A stretch of 64,000 bases of DNA from Paenibacillus sp. W2I17 (GCF_030815985.1 NZ_JAUSXM010000001.1:3782001-3846000), one strand, 5' to 3'; positions 19,216-28,747 are shown, numbered from the stretch's first letter. The notes: generated by a model from the letters alone, not told the origin. Made by a program: numbers and translations.

Positions 19216-19253
19216 GCTGAGGACAGTCTATTGGGAAAAGGGGACTCCTCAGC
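19216..19253 (+). promoter_or_regulatory. Hairpin holding the ribosome site of germination operon 2
   Basis: Arms GCTGAGGA and TCCTCAGC pair perfectly, and with a CA bulge the stem extends to 11 pairs (GTC with GAC). The second arm ends at the base just before the ATG of gerB. The AAAAGGGG ribosome site lies in the loop. The structure could limit translation initiation. Confidence 0.5.
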
Positions 19254-20360
19254 ATGAAACGAACACAGCCTTCTTTTTTACAAGCTATGATGTTGATCAT
19301 GTTGTCCGTTGGCTTGATCAGCCATGTTCTGATTATTCCTGCCCTTTTGGCTGCGGCCAAAAGGGATTCTTGGATTTCCGTCCTGCTATCAACCGGACCA
19401 TTTCTGATATTTGCGCTGATGCTCGCCTATGTCTCTCGTTTCCTCCAGCATCAAACCCTGCATGAATGGTTAACATCCCGTCTCGGCAAGCCTATCGGCC
19501 TGTTATTTCGAGTGGGTAACAGTCTCTTTTTTCTGAGCGCAATCTATTTCACCCTGCACGACACCACGACTTGGGCCAAAACAAATTACCTGACAGAAAC
19601 GCCAATTCTGGTAACCAGTATTGCCCTCATGTCTCTCTGTGCCTATGGGGCATATAAAGGTATCCGCTCACTGGCATTTACGGCAGGATTGATCCTTCCA
19701 CTGGTGGTACTGCTGGGTTTCTATGTTGCAATTGTGAACACTCAATACAAGGATTACAGTCGTCTACTGCCTGTGTTAGAACATGGCTGGCATCCGGTGC
19801 TGAATGGCATGATTTACAGTCTTGCAGGCATGTTTGAACTGCTGTTCATCTGGTATATCCAGCCTCATCTCACCAAACGTATACGTGTATGGCAGTATCT
19901 GATGCTCGCACTCATCCTTGTGGGACTGACAGTCGGCCCACTCATCGGTGCGATTGTGGAATTTGATCCTTTTGAGGCTGCCAAAATGCGATATCCCGCC
20001 TTTGAAGAATGGCGAATTGCCTCCTTGGGCAAGTACATCGCCCAGACCGACTTCTTTTCCATCTACCAGTGGCTCGCAGGCTCGTTCACCCGGATTAGTC
20101 TCGCCATGTATATTGTAGTAGAAATATGGAATATTAAGAGCTCTACCAGAAGGCTTATCAGTTGTATCTCGTTAGGTGTCTTCTTTATTCTAACCATGTT
20201 GTATCCTCTGGATGATATGACCTTCGAAAAGCTTCTGGTCGAATACATATTTCCGTTCAATCTCGTGTATCTGAGCGGACTTGCGATTATCGCGACGACG
20301 GTTGCCTTTATCCATTCACGCCATCAGAGGAGGAAACATCATGGAGCATCAAGCGATTGA
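19254..20360 (+). CDS. Spore germination permease, GerB type (operon 2)
   Basis: A 368-residue polytopic protein (about ten helices) of the endospore germination permease family. It begins with the family-type helix around MLSVGLISHVLIIPALLAAA, followed by KRDSWISV. It is more distant from the operon 1 gerB genes than those are from each other. It would form the nutrient-binding B subunit of a second receptor. The gene order here is B-A-C, unlike operon 1, and its end overlaps the gerA start by 20 bases. Confidence 0.9.
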   Translation: MKRTQPSFLQAMMLIMLSVGLISHVLIIPALLAAAKRDSWISVLLSTGPFLIFALMLAYVSRFLQHQTLHEWLTSRLGKPIGLLFRVGNSLFFLSAIYFTLHDTTTWAKTNYLTETPILVTSIALMSLCAYGAYKGIRSLAFTAGLILPLVVLLGFYVAIVNTQYKDYSRLLPVLEHGWHPVLNGMIYSLAGMFELLFIWYIQPHLTKRIRVWQYLMLALILVGLTVGPLIGAIVEFDPFEAAKMRYPAFEEWRIASLGKYIAQTDFFSIYQWLAGSFTRISLAMYIVVEIWNIKSSTRRLISCISLGVFFILTMLYPLDDMTFEKLLVEYIFPFNLVYLSGLAIIATTVAFIHSRHQRRKHHGASSD

Positions 20361-21810
20361 CACCACGTCCCATGAAACACTGCTTGCCTCTTTGAAAGAG
20401 CAGTTCAATCCATGTGCAGATGTCGTTATTCAGACCTTTCCTGTTAAAGACAAATCTGATCAACCCGTAATTCTGCTTTATTGTGACGGTCTCGTCGACG
20501 GTAAACAAATTAACCAATTTATTATTCCCCGTCTGGAACAGCACTCCCTGATCATTGAGGAATCACATCCTAAAGAACTGGGATTAACCTTGAATCCGGT
20601 GGATGACCTCACAGATACTAACAAGCTTAATATGTTGATATTTAGTGGACAACTACTGATCATTTTCGGTAATGGTGTGCAGTCCTGCAGTGTGGATATT
20701 GCTGATATCCCTGGACGCAGTCCAGAAGAATCAGCCATTGAAACATCAGTTAAAGGCCCGCGCGACGGGTTCACCGAAGAACTCACTACCAACGTGGCCC
20801 TTATACGCAAACGAATGAAAACATCTTCGATGTGTTATGAGAAATATGTCAAAGGCGGTCGTACCCAGACAGCCATTGGACTTCTATATGTAAAAGATAT
20901 TATCAATCCAGACATTCTGAAAGAAGCTCGGCACAATCTGGATCAGATTGAGATTGACGGCATTCTGGGCACCTCAATCATGGAGCGAGCTGTCATGGGA
21001 GGGATTCGGAGTATCTTTCCACTTACAGATAATACCGAGCGTCCTGATTTTGTCGTCGATTCCCTGTTAAACGGTCGTTTTGCCGTTTTGATCGAAGGTT
21101 CTCCTGTAGCAGTCATTGCGCCAACTACACTTTTCAATCAATTGAAGTCTCCGGAGGACGAAAGTACACCCTTTTTTATCGTTACTTTTGAACGGATATT
21201 ACGTATTTCAGGGCTGCTGATCGCCTGTTTCTTCCCAGGTTTTTATATTGGCCTGACCAGCTTCAATGTGGAACAGATTCCCCTGCCTCTTCTGGCAACG
21301 ATTGCTGGCACTCGAATGGGCCTGCCAATGCCTGTTACGCTGGAAGCGTTCCTGATGATTTTTATGTTCGAGCTATTCAACGAAGCAGGGCGTAGGTTAC
21401 CACGTGCGTTGGGGCAAACGGTCAGCGTTGTCGGCGGGCTTATTATTGGGGATGCTGCCATTAGAGCCGGGATTACGTCCCCTACGATTATTGTCACGGT
21501 TGCGATCTCGGTCATCTCCAGCTATATTCTCGTGAATACTGTGCTCAGCGGGGCTACTGCCCACATTCGGATCGGGATGTTACTCATCTCTTCCATTCTT
21601 GGATTATTCGGTTTTATGATCGGACTATTCGCCCTATTGGTGCACCTCGTATCGTTGGAGTGTTATGGCGTATCCTATCTGTCACCTGTATCTCCCTACA
21701 TTCCCGGAGACTTCACTCAGGCCGTATCCATGCCGCCTTCCATGAAAAGAACCAAGCGCCCAGAAGCACTTCATACACAGGATTCTACCCGCCGGAGGAA
21801 ACGTCCGTGA
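20341..21810 (+). CDS. Spore germination protein, GerA family (operon 2)
   Basis: A 489-residue A subunit. The soluble N-terminal half contains VKGPRDGFTEELTTNVALIR and ERPDFVVDSLLNGRFAVLI, and the membrane half starts near residue 285 (ISGLLIACFFPGFYIGL). The ATG at 20341 has AGAGGAGG upstream and overlaps the gerB end; the longer open frame to 20281 is inside gerB. Its product would be the core subunit of a second germinant receptor in the spore inner membrane. It differs clearly from the operon 1 GerA, so the two receptors probably sense different nutrients. Confidence 0.95.
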   Translation: MEHQAIDTTSHETLLASLKEQFNPCADVVIQTFPVKDKSDQPVILLYCDGLVDGKQINQFIIPRLEQHSLIIEESHPKELGLTLNPVDDLTDTNKLNMLIFSGQLLIIFGNGVQSCSVDIADIPGRSPEESAIETSVKGPRDGFTEELTTNVALIRKRMKTSSMCYEKYVKGGRTQTAIGLLYVKDIINPDILKEARHNLDQIEIDGILGTSIMERAVMGGIRSIFPLTDNTERPDFVVDSLLNGRFAVLIEGSPVAVIAPTTLFNQLKSPEDESTPFFIVTFERILRISGLLIACFFPGFYIGLTSFNVEQIPLPLLATIAGTRMGLPMPVTLEAFLMIFMFELFNEAGRRLPRALGQTVSVVGGLIIGDAAIRAGITSPTIIVTVAISVISSYILVNTVLSGATAHIRIGMLLISSILGLFGFMIGLFALLVHLVSLECYGVSYLSPVSPYIPGDFTQAVSMPPSMKRTKRPEALHTQDSTRRRKRP

Positions 21811-22964
21811 AACGATGGGTATCCATAAGCGGCCTTCTTATAAGCTGCTTGATCCTGCTAACGGGGTGCTGGGATTCCAAAGAGGTGCAAAGTATAAACT
21901 TCATTACGGCGATAGGAATTGACTATGTAGACAACCAGTATATTGCTTATGCCCAACTGATTGACTTCTCCAGTATTGCAAAACAGGAAACACCAACTTC
22001 CCGGGAGACAAGGGATATCTGGACTGGACGGGGCGAGGGTACAACACTGAACATGGCTATTAACGACTTGTATGAAACGTCACAGCAGCTAACGCTCTGG
22101 ACTCATGTGAAAGCTATTGTTTTATCCAAAAGAGTCTTGGATGGTCGACTGGAGGATATCTTTAATACACTTCTTCATTCAGGCCAATTGAGATATACAC
22201 CCTGGATCTACGCTACAGAGCATAACATTCCGGATGTACTCTCTCCCTCTGCATTGTTAAACCAATCTGCTCAAACAATCGAACTGTTTGAACCCATGAG
22301 GTTGTATAAACAGCATTCCGGTTACGAACCTATCCGGCTCCATCAGCTTCTCGATGGATTACGGGAACCCGCTTCCGTCGTTCTTTTACCCTCGGTTTCA
22401 ACGAGGAACGAGACTTGGTTCAACGGCGATAAAACGCCTCCCCTTGTTAAAATGGATGGATTTTATGTGATATCCAAAGGTACTAGTCAGGGTAGAGTTG
22501 CAGGAGCAGACGCAGATGGTACACGATTCGTAAATTATGAGCGGGTACATCAGTACCCACTATATGTATATGGGAATGGTGGAAAAACTCCTGATTTAAC
22601 CTTGTTGCTTCATCATCCCAAGACAAAAATCAAGGCGAAGAAGCAAGGTGATGGCGTCACATTTGATCTGGTTACCTCGGTCAAAAGCACCATCACTGAA
22701 GATCATGGGGCTCCTCGTTCTCCAGACGCCATGGAACAAGAAGCAGAGAAACAGATCGAATCCCAAATCCGAGATACATTCGAAAAAACCAAGTCACGCA
22801 TGATTGATTCCTATGGTCTTGTGGAACACTTATATCGCCACAACCTTCCCTTATGGAAACAGGAAGTCTACAACCGGGCGGATCCACTCAAACGTTTTAA
22901 GCTCGGAAAAGTGGAGGTTCACGTGGATATCCTGAATGCGAGCACGTATAAATACAGCGAATAA
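21807..22964 (+). CDS. Spore germination lipoprotein, Ger(x)C family (operon 2)
   Basis: A 385-residue lipoprotein with a signal peptide ending in the lipobox LTGC and the family start WDSKEVQSINFITAIGID. The start is a GTG that overlaps the gerA stop (GTGA), with GGAGGA eight bases upstream; a longer frame to 21660 lies within gerA. The C subunit completes receptor 2 together with the A and B subunits. No D-type small gene was seen in this operon. Confidence 0.94.
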   Translation: MKRWVSISGLLISCLILLTGCWDSKEVQSINFITAIGIDYVDNQYIAYAQLIDFSSIAKQETPTSRETRDIWTGRGEGTTLNMAINDLYETSQQLTLWTHVKAIVLSKRVLDGRLEDIFNTLLHSGQLRYTPWIYATEHNIPDVLSPSALLNQSAQTIELFEPMRLYKQHSGYEPIRLHQLLDGLREPASVVLLPSVSTRNETWFNGDKTPPLVKMDGFYVISKGTSQGRVAGADADGTRFVNYERVHQYPLYVYGNGGKTPDLTLLLHHPKTKIKAKKQGDGVTFDLVTSVKSTITEDHGAPRSPDAMEQEAEKQIESQIRDTFEKTKSRMIDSYGLVEHLYRHNLPLWKQEVYNRADPLKRFKLGKVEVHVDILNASTYKYSE

Positions 22965-22974
22965 AACGAAGAAA

Positions 22975-23019
22975 AAGAAGCCCCTTACCTGCATTGGATG
23001 CAAGGTTACGGGGCTTCTT
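22975..23019. terminator. Terminator between gerC and the ASRT-like gene
   Basis: Perfect arms AAGAAGCCCC and GGGGCTTCTT with a further inner pairing (TTACCTGCAT with ATGCAAGGTTA). On the minus strand it is followed by TTTTTC, so it is best placed as the terminator of the ASRT-like gene; it may also stop operon 2. Confidence 0.82.
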
Positions 23020-23051
23020 ACCATCTCCAGTTATGCTGTCGATTGGGGAAG

Positions 23052-23468
23052 TTATCCTAATGGATACGCCATGACACTCATCAAAGCCAATTCAGGCTGG
23101 GTCGTGTCCAAACGACTGTACTGGACGATAACGGGGATATTGCTCGAAACGGTAATCGCATAAGGCACGCCCGGTGGAATAGACTGCTCCCCGGATCGTA
23201 GCGATGCAGTGCGAATATGCTTTGTCCTTCTCGCTGGCACTTCAGCGACCATACCTTCGAGTGGTTCTCTGTCTTCAAAATAAATCGTGATATGCAGCTC
23301 CGCATCCGTGGCACTGGTGTTCAGTACACAGATGCTCTCATGACTCTCCAATGTGCCCCGGCTCTCCGGGGGAATGTAACCATCCGGAATGACCCAGTAG
23401 GTGTGACCTGTAGCTGCTGAAACATTCTTACGGACAGATGTGCCTGATTCTGTCTGGTCAGGTGTCAT
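23052..23468 (-). CDS. Sensory rhodopsin transducer (ASRT) family protein
   Basis: A 138-residue soluble protein. The core (about 20-135) closely follows the Anabaena sensory rhodopsin transducer family: YWVIPDGYIPP, HESICVLNTS, ITIYFEDREP, VPARRTKHIR, SNIPVIVQYSRLDTTQPE and LALMSVMAYP. ASRT is a small beta-sandwich that binds sensory rhodopsin and, in other bacteria, is thought to bind sugars or regulate carbohydrate genes. No rhodopsin gene lies in the window. It stands next to a pectin locus, which fits a sugar-related role, but that is inference. GGAGG precedes the ATG. A short N-terminal extension of about 18 residues is polar. Confidence 0.88.
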   Translation of the reverse strand: MTPDQTESGTSVRKNVSAATGHTYWVIPDGYIPPESRGTLESHESICVLNTSATDAELHITIYFEDREPLEGMVAEVPARRTKHIRTASLRSGEQSIPPGVPYAITVSSNIPVIVQYSRLDTTQPELALMSVMAYPLG

Positions 23469-23510
23469 TGAAATACATCCTCCTTTTTTTGCGATTGCAA
23501 TATAGGTTAA

Positions 23511-24118
23511 AAATCCGTGGGCTTGCGGGGCAGTCGCTTCGGCGGGCGGATCGGGCTGTGGGCCGCTGTTGGCTCGGGATTTCTTCGGCTCATTCGCAGG
23601 GGCAACTCTTAAAACCCGTGGGCTCGCAGGGCAGCCGCTTTGGCGGGCGGATCGGGCTACAGGCCGCTGTTGGCTCGGGATTTCTATTCAATTCCCCCTC
23701 AGCAGGGGAAATCCCGCTCCAAAGGCGGACGCTTCGCTCCTTCTACCCGATTCCGCCCTCCTCCGCTGCTACGCTCGCCTGTTTTTTAAAAGTTTATTGC
23801 CTTCGCTCTTTCGCTGGGCAACTTTTGCTGGCTCGTTACTTCGTTTAACTCGCTACAGCTTTTAAACCCTGAATAGCTCGCGGGGCGATCGCTTCGGCGG
23901 GCGGATCGGGCTGTGGGCCGCTGTTGACTCGGGATTTCTATTCATTTCCCCTCAGCAGGGGAAATCCCGCTCCAAAGGCGGACGCTTCGCTCCCTCTACC
24001 CGATTCCGCCCTTCTTCGCCGCTACGCTCGCCGGACTGATTTGAAAAATTATTGCCTTCGCTCTTTCGCTGGGCAACTTTGCTGGCTCGTTATTTAATTA
24101 ACTCGCTTAATTATTAAG
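23511..24118. repeat. GC-rich tandem repeat of three degenerate units
   Basis: Three diverged copies of one unit lie in tandem: 23511-23610 (truncated), 23611-23860 and 23861-24118. All share GGCGGGCGGATCGGGCT and CTCGGGATTTCT; copies two and three also share GCTCCAAAGGCGGACGCTTC and TTGCCTTCGCTCTTTCGCTG. Each full unit holds two overlapping inverted repeats, CGGGATTTC/GAAATCCCG and TTTCCCCT/AGGGGAAA, that cannot form together. Open frames cross the region but have no ribosome site or conserved content. No gene is present in these 600 bases. It resembles dispersed intergenic repeats of Paenibacillus, though copy number elsewhere cannot be seen. Confidence 0.75.
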
Positions 24119-24127
24119 GGCATTAAC

Positions 24128-25369
24128 CTACCGCAGATACATCTGCAACGGTTGCAGTTGCAACTCGCGGATGGCTTCTGCCACCTGCTGGGCAAGGCGG
24201 CGGGCGCCTCGTTCCTGAAAATGCGTGTTATCCTCCACGCCTGACGGGAAGTTCACATACTCGCCTGGCAGCACCCACATAAAGTCGTCCTTTGTGCCTT
24301 CAACGCCCGCCTGCTCGAACAGAAGACGGCTGCGCTCAGCCAGATCGATCAGCGGAACATCTTCCTCTTCCGCCAACTCACGCATGGCGATGATATAATC
24401 GCCATGCGTATCGGTCAATGTGCCATCATCCGCAAAATAGCGACGATACACCGGGGTTATGAGCACTGGACGAGCCTTGGCTTCGCGTGCAGCGTCGATA
24501 TACTTTTTCAAATATTCCTTATATGTTGTGAATGGGTCCGTCCCACGTTCAGGGTCCGGCTTCTCATCGTTATGTCCAAATTGAATAAACAGAAAATCTT
24601 CAGGCTTGATTCGCTCCATAATGGCGCTCAATCTGCCTTCATTAATAAAGCTGCGGGAACTGCGCCCTGACTGGGCGTGATTATCCACTGCCACATCATG
24701 TTTGAACTGTGCTGGCAATAACTGGCCCCAACCGCAATACGGATATCCACTTTCCGGCTGATCCGTTACGGTTGAATCCCCGGCAAGAAATACGGTCATG
24801 GTCTGGTTCGCAAGGGTAATCTCTAACGCATTGATTCTTGGTGCAGGACCGGAGAATGACAGACGAAGTCTGCCGCCGCGAACAACAACCGAGAATCTAA
24901 ACTCTGCGTATTGTCCGGGAAGTGTGCGAATGGTTGGCAGTACAAGCCTGCCCTCACCAGCTTTCACGCGGGTCACTGTCTCAGCCAATTCATCCCCTGC
25001 AACAAGTAATACTTGGTAGGTTCCGTCGGGAACATCCACGATGAACGATGCTTTGAGCGGAATACAGAAGCCTGAACGCAATCGGGCAGACATGGTTGTC
25101 TGCCCCGGATTGATATGATGTTGTTTCGTGGAATCCGACACATCGTCATCACGAATGCGTTGTTTCTCATACACCAGAGATCCTGCCTCGAATCCGTACC
25201 CTCCGCGTTCCTCATATGCGGTTGTTGCAGTTACTTTCAGATAATCCCCTGTCTCATCGGCTCTTCCCGAGTCCGGTCCAAAGTTAAACTTCCAGCTGGT
25301 CACGGACACTGCCTGGCCCTCTGCCGCTGCCTCCATGGCAACGGCCTGACTACCCTGAGCTTTATTCAA
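24128..25369 (-). CDS. Rhamnogalacturonan acetylesterase-like SGNH hydrolase (CE12) with N-terminal accessory domain
   Basis: A 413-residue protein. The C-terminal part (about 190-405) is an SGNH esterase: block I AGDSTVTDQ with the catalytic Ser, block II QSGRSS, block III FGHNDEKPDP, and the catalytic Asp/His in DNTHFQERGARRLA. These match rhamnogalacturonan acetylesterases (YesT/YesY of B. subtilis), which remove acetyl groups from pectin. Residues about 20-185 look like a beta-sandwich carbohydrate-binding domain (WKFNFGPD...). No signal peptide is visible, so it may act inside on imported oligosaccharides. The start is TTG with AAGGAGGT eight bases upstream. It ends a transporter operon. 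Confidence 0.9.
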   Translation of the reverse strand: MNKAQGSQAVAMEAAAEGQAVSVTSWKFNFGPDSGRADETGDYLKVTATTAYEERGGYGFEAGSLVYEKQRIRDDDVSDSTKQHHINPGQTTMSARLRSGFCIPLKASFIVDVPDGTYQVLLVAGDELAETVTRVKAGEGRLVLPTIRTLPGQYAEFRFSVVVRGGRLRLSFSGPAPRINALEITLANQTMTVFLAGDSTVTDQPESGYPYCGWGQLLPAQFKHDVAVDNHAQSGRSSRSFINEGRLSAIMERIKPEDFLFIQFGHNDEKPDPERGTDPFTTYKEYLKKYIDAAREAKARPVLITPVYRRYFADDGTLTDTHGDYIIAMRELAEEEDVPLIDLAERSRLLFEQAGVEGTKDDFMWVLPGEYVNFPSGVEDNTHFQERGARRLAQQVAEAIRELQLQPLQMYLR

Positions 25370-25441
25370 AAGCGATAACCTCCTTGGTTAACTTTCGTAA
25401 ACGTTCATTCGGGCGAAGATACGAAGATACAGTAATCTGGC

Positions 25442-26281
25442 TTATCCTTTCAATCCGCTGGTGCTCATCCCTTGAACAATTTGTTTCTGGAAGATGAAGA
25501 ACACAGCTACAACCGGAACCAGACTGACGATGGACATGGCGAACATTGCGCCCCAGTTGGAAGCAGATTCGCTATCGAGGAACATTTTCAGCGCCATCGA
25601 CACGGTATATTTATCAGGCGAGTTCAGGTACAGTACCGGACCGAGCAAATCCTCCCATCTCCAATAGAAGGAGAAGATGGCTGCAGTCGCCAGAGAAGAC
25701 TTGATCAGCGGCATAATAATCTGGATATACAGTCTGAATTTGTTACATCCATCAATAGTTGCAGCCTCATCCAGCTCCTTCGGAATCGTTCGAATGAACT
25801 GTACCATCAGGAAGATGAAAAACGGCATTCCGAAGAATGTAGGGACAACGATTGGCAAGATAGTGTTCAGCCAGCCGAGCTTTGTGAAAATGATGTACTG
25901 AGGAACCAATACCACGTCATGCGGCAGCATCAGTGTTAACATCATCAAGGAGAACCAGAACGTGCGTCCCTTGAAATTCAGTCTGGCAAAACCAAAAGCG
26001 ATCAGCGATGACGATATCACAGCACCGATGGTAGATATCACTACGATTACAAGTGAGTTAGTGATGTAATCCATAAACGGTCTTCCAGCTGTGCCTTTCC
26101 AGCCATCCACATAGTTGCTCCAGATCCACTCCGCAGGAAACAGGGTATCCGCTGTGACGAAAATCGTACGGCTTTCCTTGAATGAACTGAATAACATCCA
26201 TAGGACGGGATAGAGCATCAGGAGGGCAAGAGCTGCAACGAACAGGTGATAAACGGGCCATTTTACATTTCTCCAAACCAT
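25442..26281 (-). CDS. Carbohydrate ABC transporter permease (MalG/YesQ type)
   Basis: A 279-residue CUT1-family inner-membrane permease with six helices. The EAA loop is [24 protein letters not shown] (about 170-195), the contact to an ATPase. No ATPase gene lies in the locus, so a shared MsmX-type ATPase encoded elsewhere is likely, as known for B. subtilis YesOPQ. The ATG is two bases after the stop of the partner permease, with GGAGGGAAG upstream. Confidence 0.94.
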   Translation of the reverse strand: MVWRNVKWPVYHLFVAALALLMLYPVLWMLFSSFKESRTIFVTADTLFPAEWIWSNYVDGWKGTAGRPFMDYITNSLVIVVISTIGAVISSSLIAFGFARLNFKGRTFWFSLMMLTLMLPHDVVLVPQYIIFTKLGWLNTILPIVVPTFFGMPFFIFLMVQFIRTIPKELDEAATIDGCNKFRLYIQIIMPLIKSSLATAAIFSFYWRWEDLLGPVLYLNSPDKYTVSMALKMFLDSESASNWGAMFAMSIVSLVPVVAVFFIFQKQIVQGMSTSGLKG

Positions 26282-26283
26282 CG

Positions 26284-27186
26284 TTACTTCCCTCCTTCAG
26301 ATTCGTAGAACACCCAGTACTTGGATGTCAGGAACACAGCTACCGTAAGTATACCGATCATGATGAGCATGACCCAGGCCATTGCCGAAGCATAACCCAT
26401 GTTGTTAAACATAAACGCCTGACGGAACAGATACAGGGAGTACAACATCGTACCGTCCATTGGACCGCCTTCGCCTTTGGAGATAATATAGGCAGGTACA
26501 AACGTCATGAATGCTCCAATCGTCTGCATAATCATATTGAACAGGACGATCGGGCTAAGCAGTGGCAAGGTGATGCTGAAAAATTTCCGTATAGGATTCG
26601 CGCCATCCACACCTGCTGCCTCGTACATCTCAGTAGGGATATTTTTGAGACCAGCCAGGAAGATCAGCATGGACGAACCAAACTGCCATACAGACAGTGA
26701 GATGAGCATAACCAGGGACGCATTCGGGTCACCAAACCAGCTTATAGGCCCGATCCCGATTGCCGTTAGAGCACTGTTGATAACACCCTCATTACTGAAG
26801 AGGTTACGCCACATAATGGATACGGCCACACTACCACCGATTATGGATGGCAGGTAATACAGCGTCCGGTACGTTCCAATCATACGAGAGCCAGTGTTTA
26901 GGACCATCGCTACGAAGAGGGCAAAGATCAACCTTAACGGTACCCCAATGAATACATACAGAAACGTCACTTTGACCGAGTTCCAATATTTCGGATCATC
27001 AAAAAACATTTTGGTGTAGTTATCAAGCCCAATCCACCGCGGAGAAGTGAACAAGTTATAACTCGTGAACGACATATATAAGGACACAAACATGGGGATG
27101 AGTGTGAAGCCCAGGAATCCAATAATAAACGGGCTTATGAACGCATATCCAGTTAAGTTTCTACGTAACGACGAATACTGCCTCAA
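26284..27186 (-). CDS. Sugar ABC transporter permease (MalF/YesP type)
   Basis: A 300-residue CUT1-family permease with six helices and the EAA loop [20 protein letters not shown] (about 185-205). With the downstream MalG-type permease it forms the membrane channel for oligosaccharide import. The start is TTG with GAAGGAGGT nine bases upstream. A hairpin lies between this gene and the solute-binding protein gene, which may lower its expression relative to the binding protein. Confidence 0.94.
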   Translation of the reverse strand: MRQYSSLRRNLTGYAFISPFIIGFLGFTLIPMFVSLYMSFTSYNLFTSPRWIGLDNYTKMFFDDPKYWNSVKVTFLYVFIGVPLRLIFALFVAMVLNTGSRMIGTYRTLYYLPSIIGGSVAVSIMWRNLFSNEGVINSALTAIGIGPISWFGDPNASLVMLISLSVWQFGSSMLIFLAGLKNIPTEMYEAAGVDGANPIRKFFSITLPLLSPIVLFNMIMQTIGAFMTFVPAYIISKGEGGPMDGTMLYSLYLFRQAFMFNNMGYASAMAWVMLIMIGILTVAVFLTSKYWVFYESEGGK

Positions 27187-27247
27187 TGGAACGAACCTCC
27201 TTCATGGATCAGCTTGCTCCCTCATCCTTGCTTCGGTCATCTGGACG

Positions 27248-27284
27248 GGGAAAGGCCCTCGCATTCGCGAGTAGCCCCATTCCC
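27248..27284 (-). promoter_or_regulatory. Intra-operon hairpin between binding protein and permease genes
   Basis: Nested pairing GGGAA/TTCCC, GGC/GCC and CTCGC/GCGAG with small internal loops, loop ATTC. No U-run follows. Hairpins at this place in sugar ABC operons often stabilise the upstream message, giving an excess of binding protein over permeases; that role is inferred here. Confidence 0.55.
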
Positions 27285-27325
27285 GACCATCCCTGAAGTG
27301 GGACGAGCAAGCCATCATTCAACTG

Positions 27326-28609
27326 TTATTTATTGTTCGCAAGTACAGATTCGGCGTTCTTGCGGAATGTTTCTGCTGCCTGTTCAGGTGTAATTTTGCC
27401 AAAGTTCAACTCTTCAACCACATCTGCCAGAGCAGAGATTACTTCAGGTGAACCAACCGGTGGCGGAGAACTCATTGGTGAAGCTTTTGGCTCCATGGCT
27501 GCTACGAATTCAAAGACTTGTTTCGTTGCGTCACTCAGCTCAGGTGCGATAGCTTCTTTGATTGCTCCTGAAATTGGCACACCGCGCTCGCCTTTGATCA
27601 GTTTGTTGGCTTCCACGTCATTCACCCAGAAATCGATGAATTTAGCCGCTTCTTCCTTCACTTTGGAGTTGGACGTTAAACCCCAATACATACTTGGTTG
27701 CATATATAGTCCTTTTTCCATATCCGGTCCTGGCATTGGAGCGATTTCGAGTGGACGGTTCGCTACCTGTTGCAAGGCTACGAACTGGTTAGACCATTGC
27801 CATACGCCGATTCCTTTTTCCTTCACGAGATCTGATTCCTCAATAATGCCTTTAGTTTGGTTGGCTACATCCGGCGTAGGTGCTGCACCTTGCTCGATCA
27901 TGCGGCGCATAAGTCCGAAGAACTCCACAAACAATTGGTCATCATCATAACCAAGGCCAGTTCCTTCTGCATTGTAAAGCGAATGTCCTTTGGTACGCAG
28001 GAAGTAATGGAAGAAGATATCAGGAGCTACCCCTCCATCCAAATACAGGCCTTTCTCTGCGGCTTGTTTACCCAGTGCTTCGTATGATTCCCATGTCATA
28101 TTTTCAGGCATAGCTTCCGCTCCCGCTTTTTGAAGCAAAGCAGGGTCATATTGGAAGCCCAGAACGTTAACACCGGCAGGTACGCCAAATTGTTTTCCGT
28201 TAATTACACCTGTGCTAATAACGTTCTCGGACACATCGTCCACTTTGATCTGATTGCCCAGATAAGGCGCTAGATCCTCAAGCTGACCATTCTGTGCATA
28301 TTGGCTGATGTAGGAAATATCCATCTGAACGATGTCAGGCAACTGATTTGCAGCTGCTTGTGGCGCGAGCTTTTTCCAGTAGTCATCAAATGAAGCATAT
28401 TCCACGTCGATTTTGACATTCGGGTTTTTCGATTTGTACAGGTCGATGACCTTCTGTGTATATTCATGCCTTGCATCCGAGCCCCACCAAGCGATCCGCA
28501 GGGTAACTGAGTCATCTCCAGATGCTCCTTCAGTTCCTCCACCTGAACTACACGCCGCTGTAAAAACGAGCAATGCAGCCATCATCAGGAATATTGCCTT
28601 TTTCACCAT
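27326..28609 (-). CDS. Extracellular solute-binding lipoprotein of sugar ABC transporter (family 1, YesO-like)
   Basis: A 427-residue lipoprotein with a signal peptide and lipobox FTAACSSGG (Cys at about residue 20). The mature part is a type I sugar-binding protein, starting with LRIAWWGSDARHEYTQKVID. It captures oligosaccharides outside the membrane and delivers them to the two permeases. A perfect cre site and a terminator lie upstream, so it heads its own transcript under catabolite control. Locus content points to rhamnogalacturonan oligosaccharides as ligand. Confidence 0.94.
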   Translation of the reverse strand: MVKKAIFLMMAALLVFTAACSSGGGTEGASGDDSVTLRIAWWGSDARHEYTQKVIDLYKSKNPNVKIDVEYASFDDYWKKLAPQAAANQLPDIVQMDISYISQYAQNGQLEDLAPYLGNQIKVDDVSENVISTGVINGKQFGVPAGVNVLGFQYDPALLQKAGAEAMPENMTWESYEALGKQAAEKGLYLDGGVAPDIFFHYFLRTKGHSLYNAEGTGLGYDDDQLFVEFFGLMRRMIEQGAAPTPDVANQTKGIIEESDLVKEKGIGVWQWSNQFVALQQVANRPLEIAPMPGPDMEKGLYMQPSMYWGLTSNSKVKEEAAKFIDFWVNDVEANKLIKGERGVPISGAIKEAIAPELSDATKQVFEFVAAMEPKASPMSSPPPVGSPEVISALADVVEELNFGKITPEQAAETFRKNAESVLANNK

Positions 28610-28665
28610 GCCAATCTCCCCTTTTATGTTGATATGGTTGTGTGAACGAGTTATCCTTTTATTTC

Positions 28666-28679
28666 TGATAACGCTTTCA
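28666..28679. promoter_or_regulatory. Catabolite-responsive element (cre, CcpA site)
   Basis: TGATAACGCTTTCA matches the 14-base cre consensus TGWNANCGNTNWCA at every position on both strands. It lies 57 bases upstream of the solute-binding protein start, where CcpA would repress the pectin transporter operon when glucose is present. Confidence 0.8.
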
Positions 28680-28747
28680 CAAACTTGTTAATGTCATTTT
28701 CGCAAATGTACGACCATAGTTGAATACACAAAACCGTCTTGTTGGTT

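Noticed and set aside
23438..23865. Open frames through the GC-rich repeat
   Set aside because: They follow the repeat periodicity, have no ribosome site and encode compositionally biased sequence.
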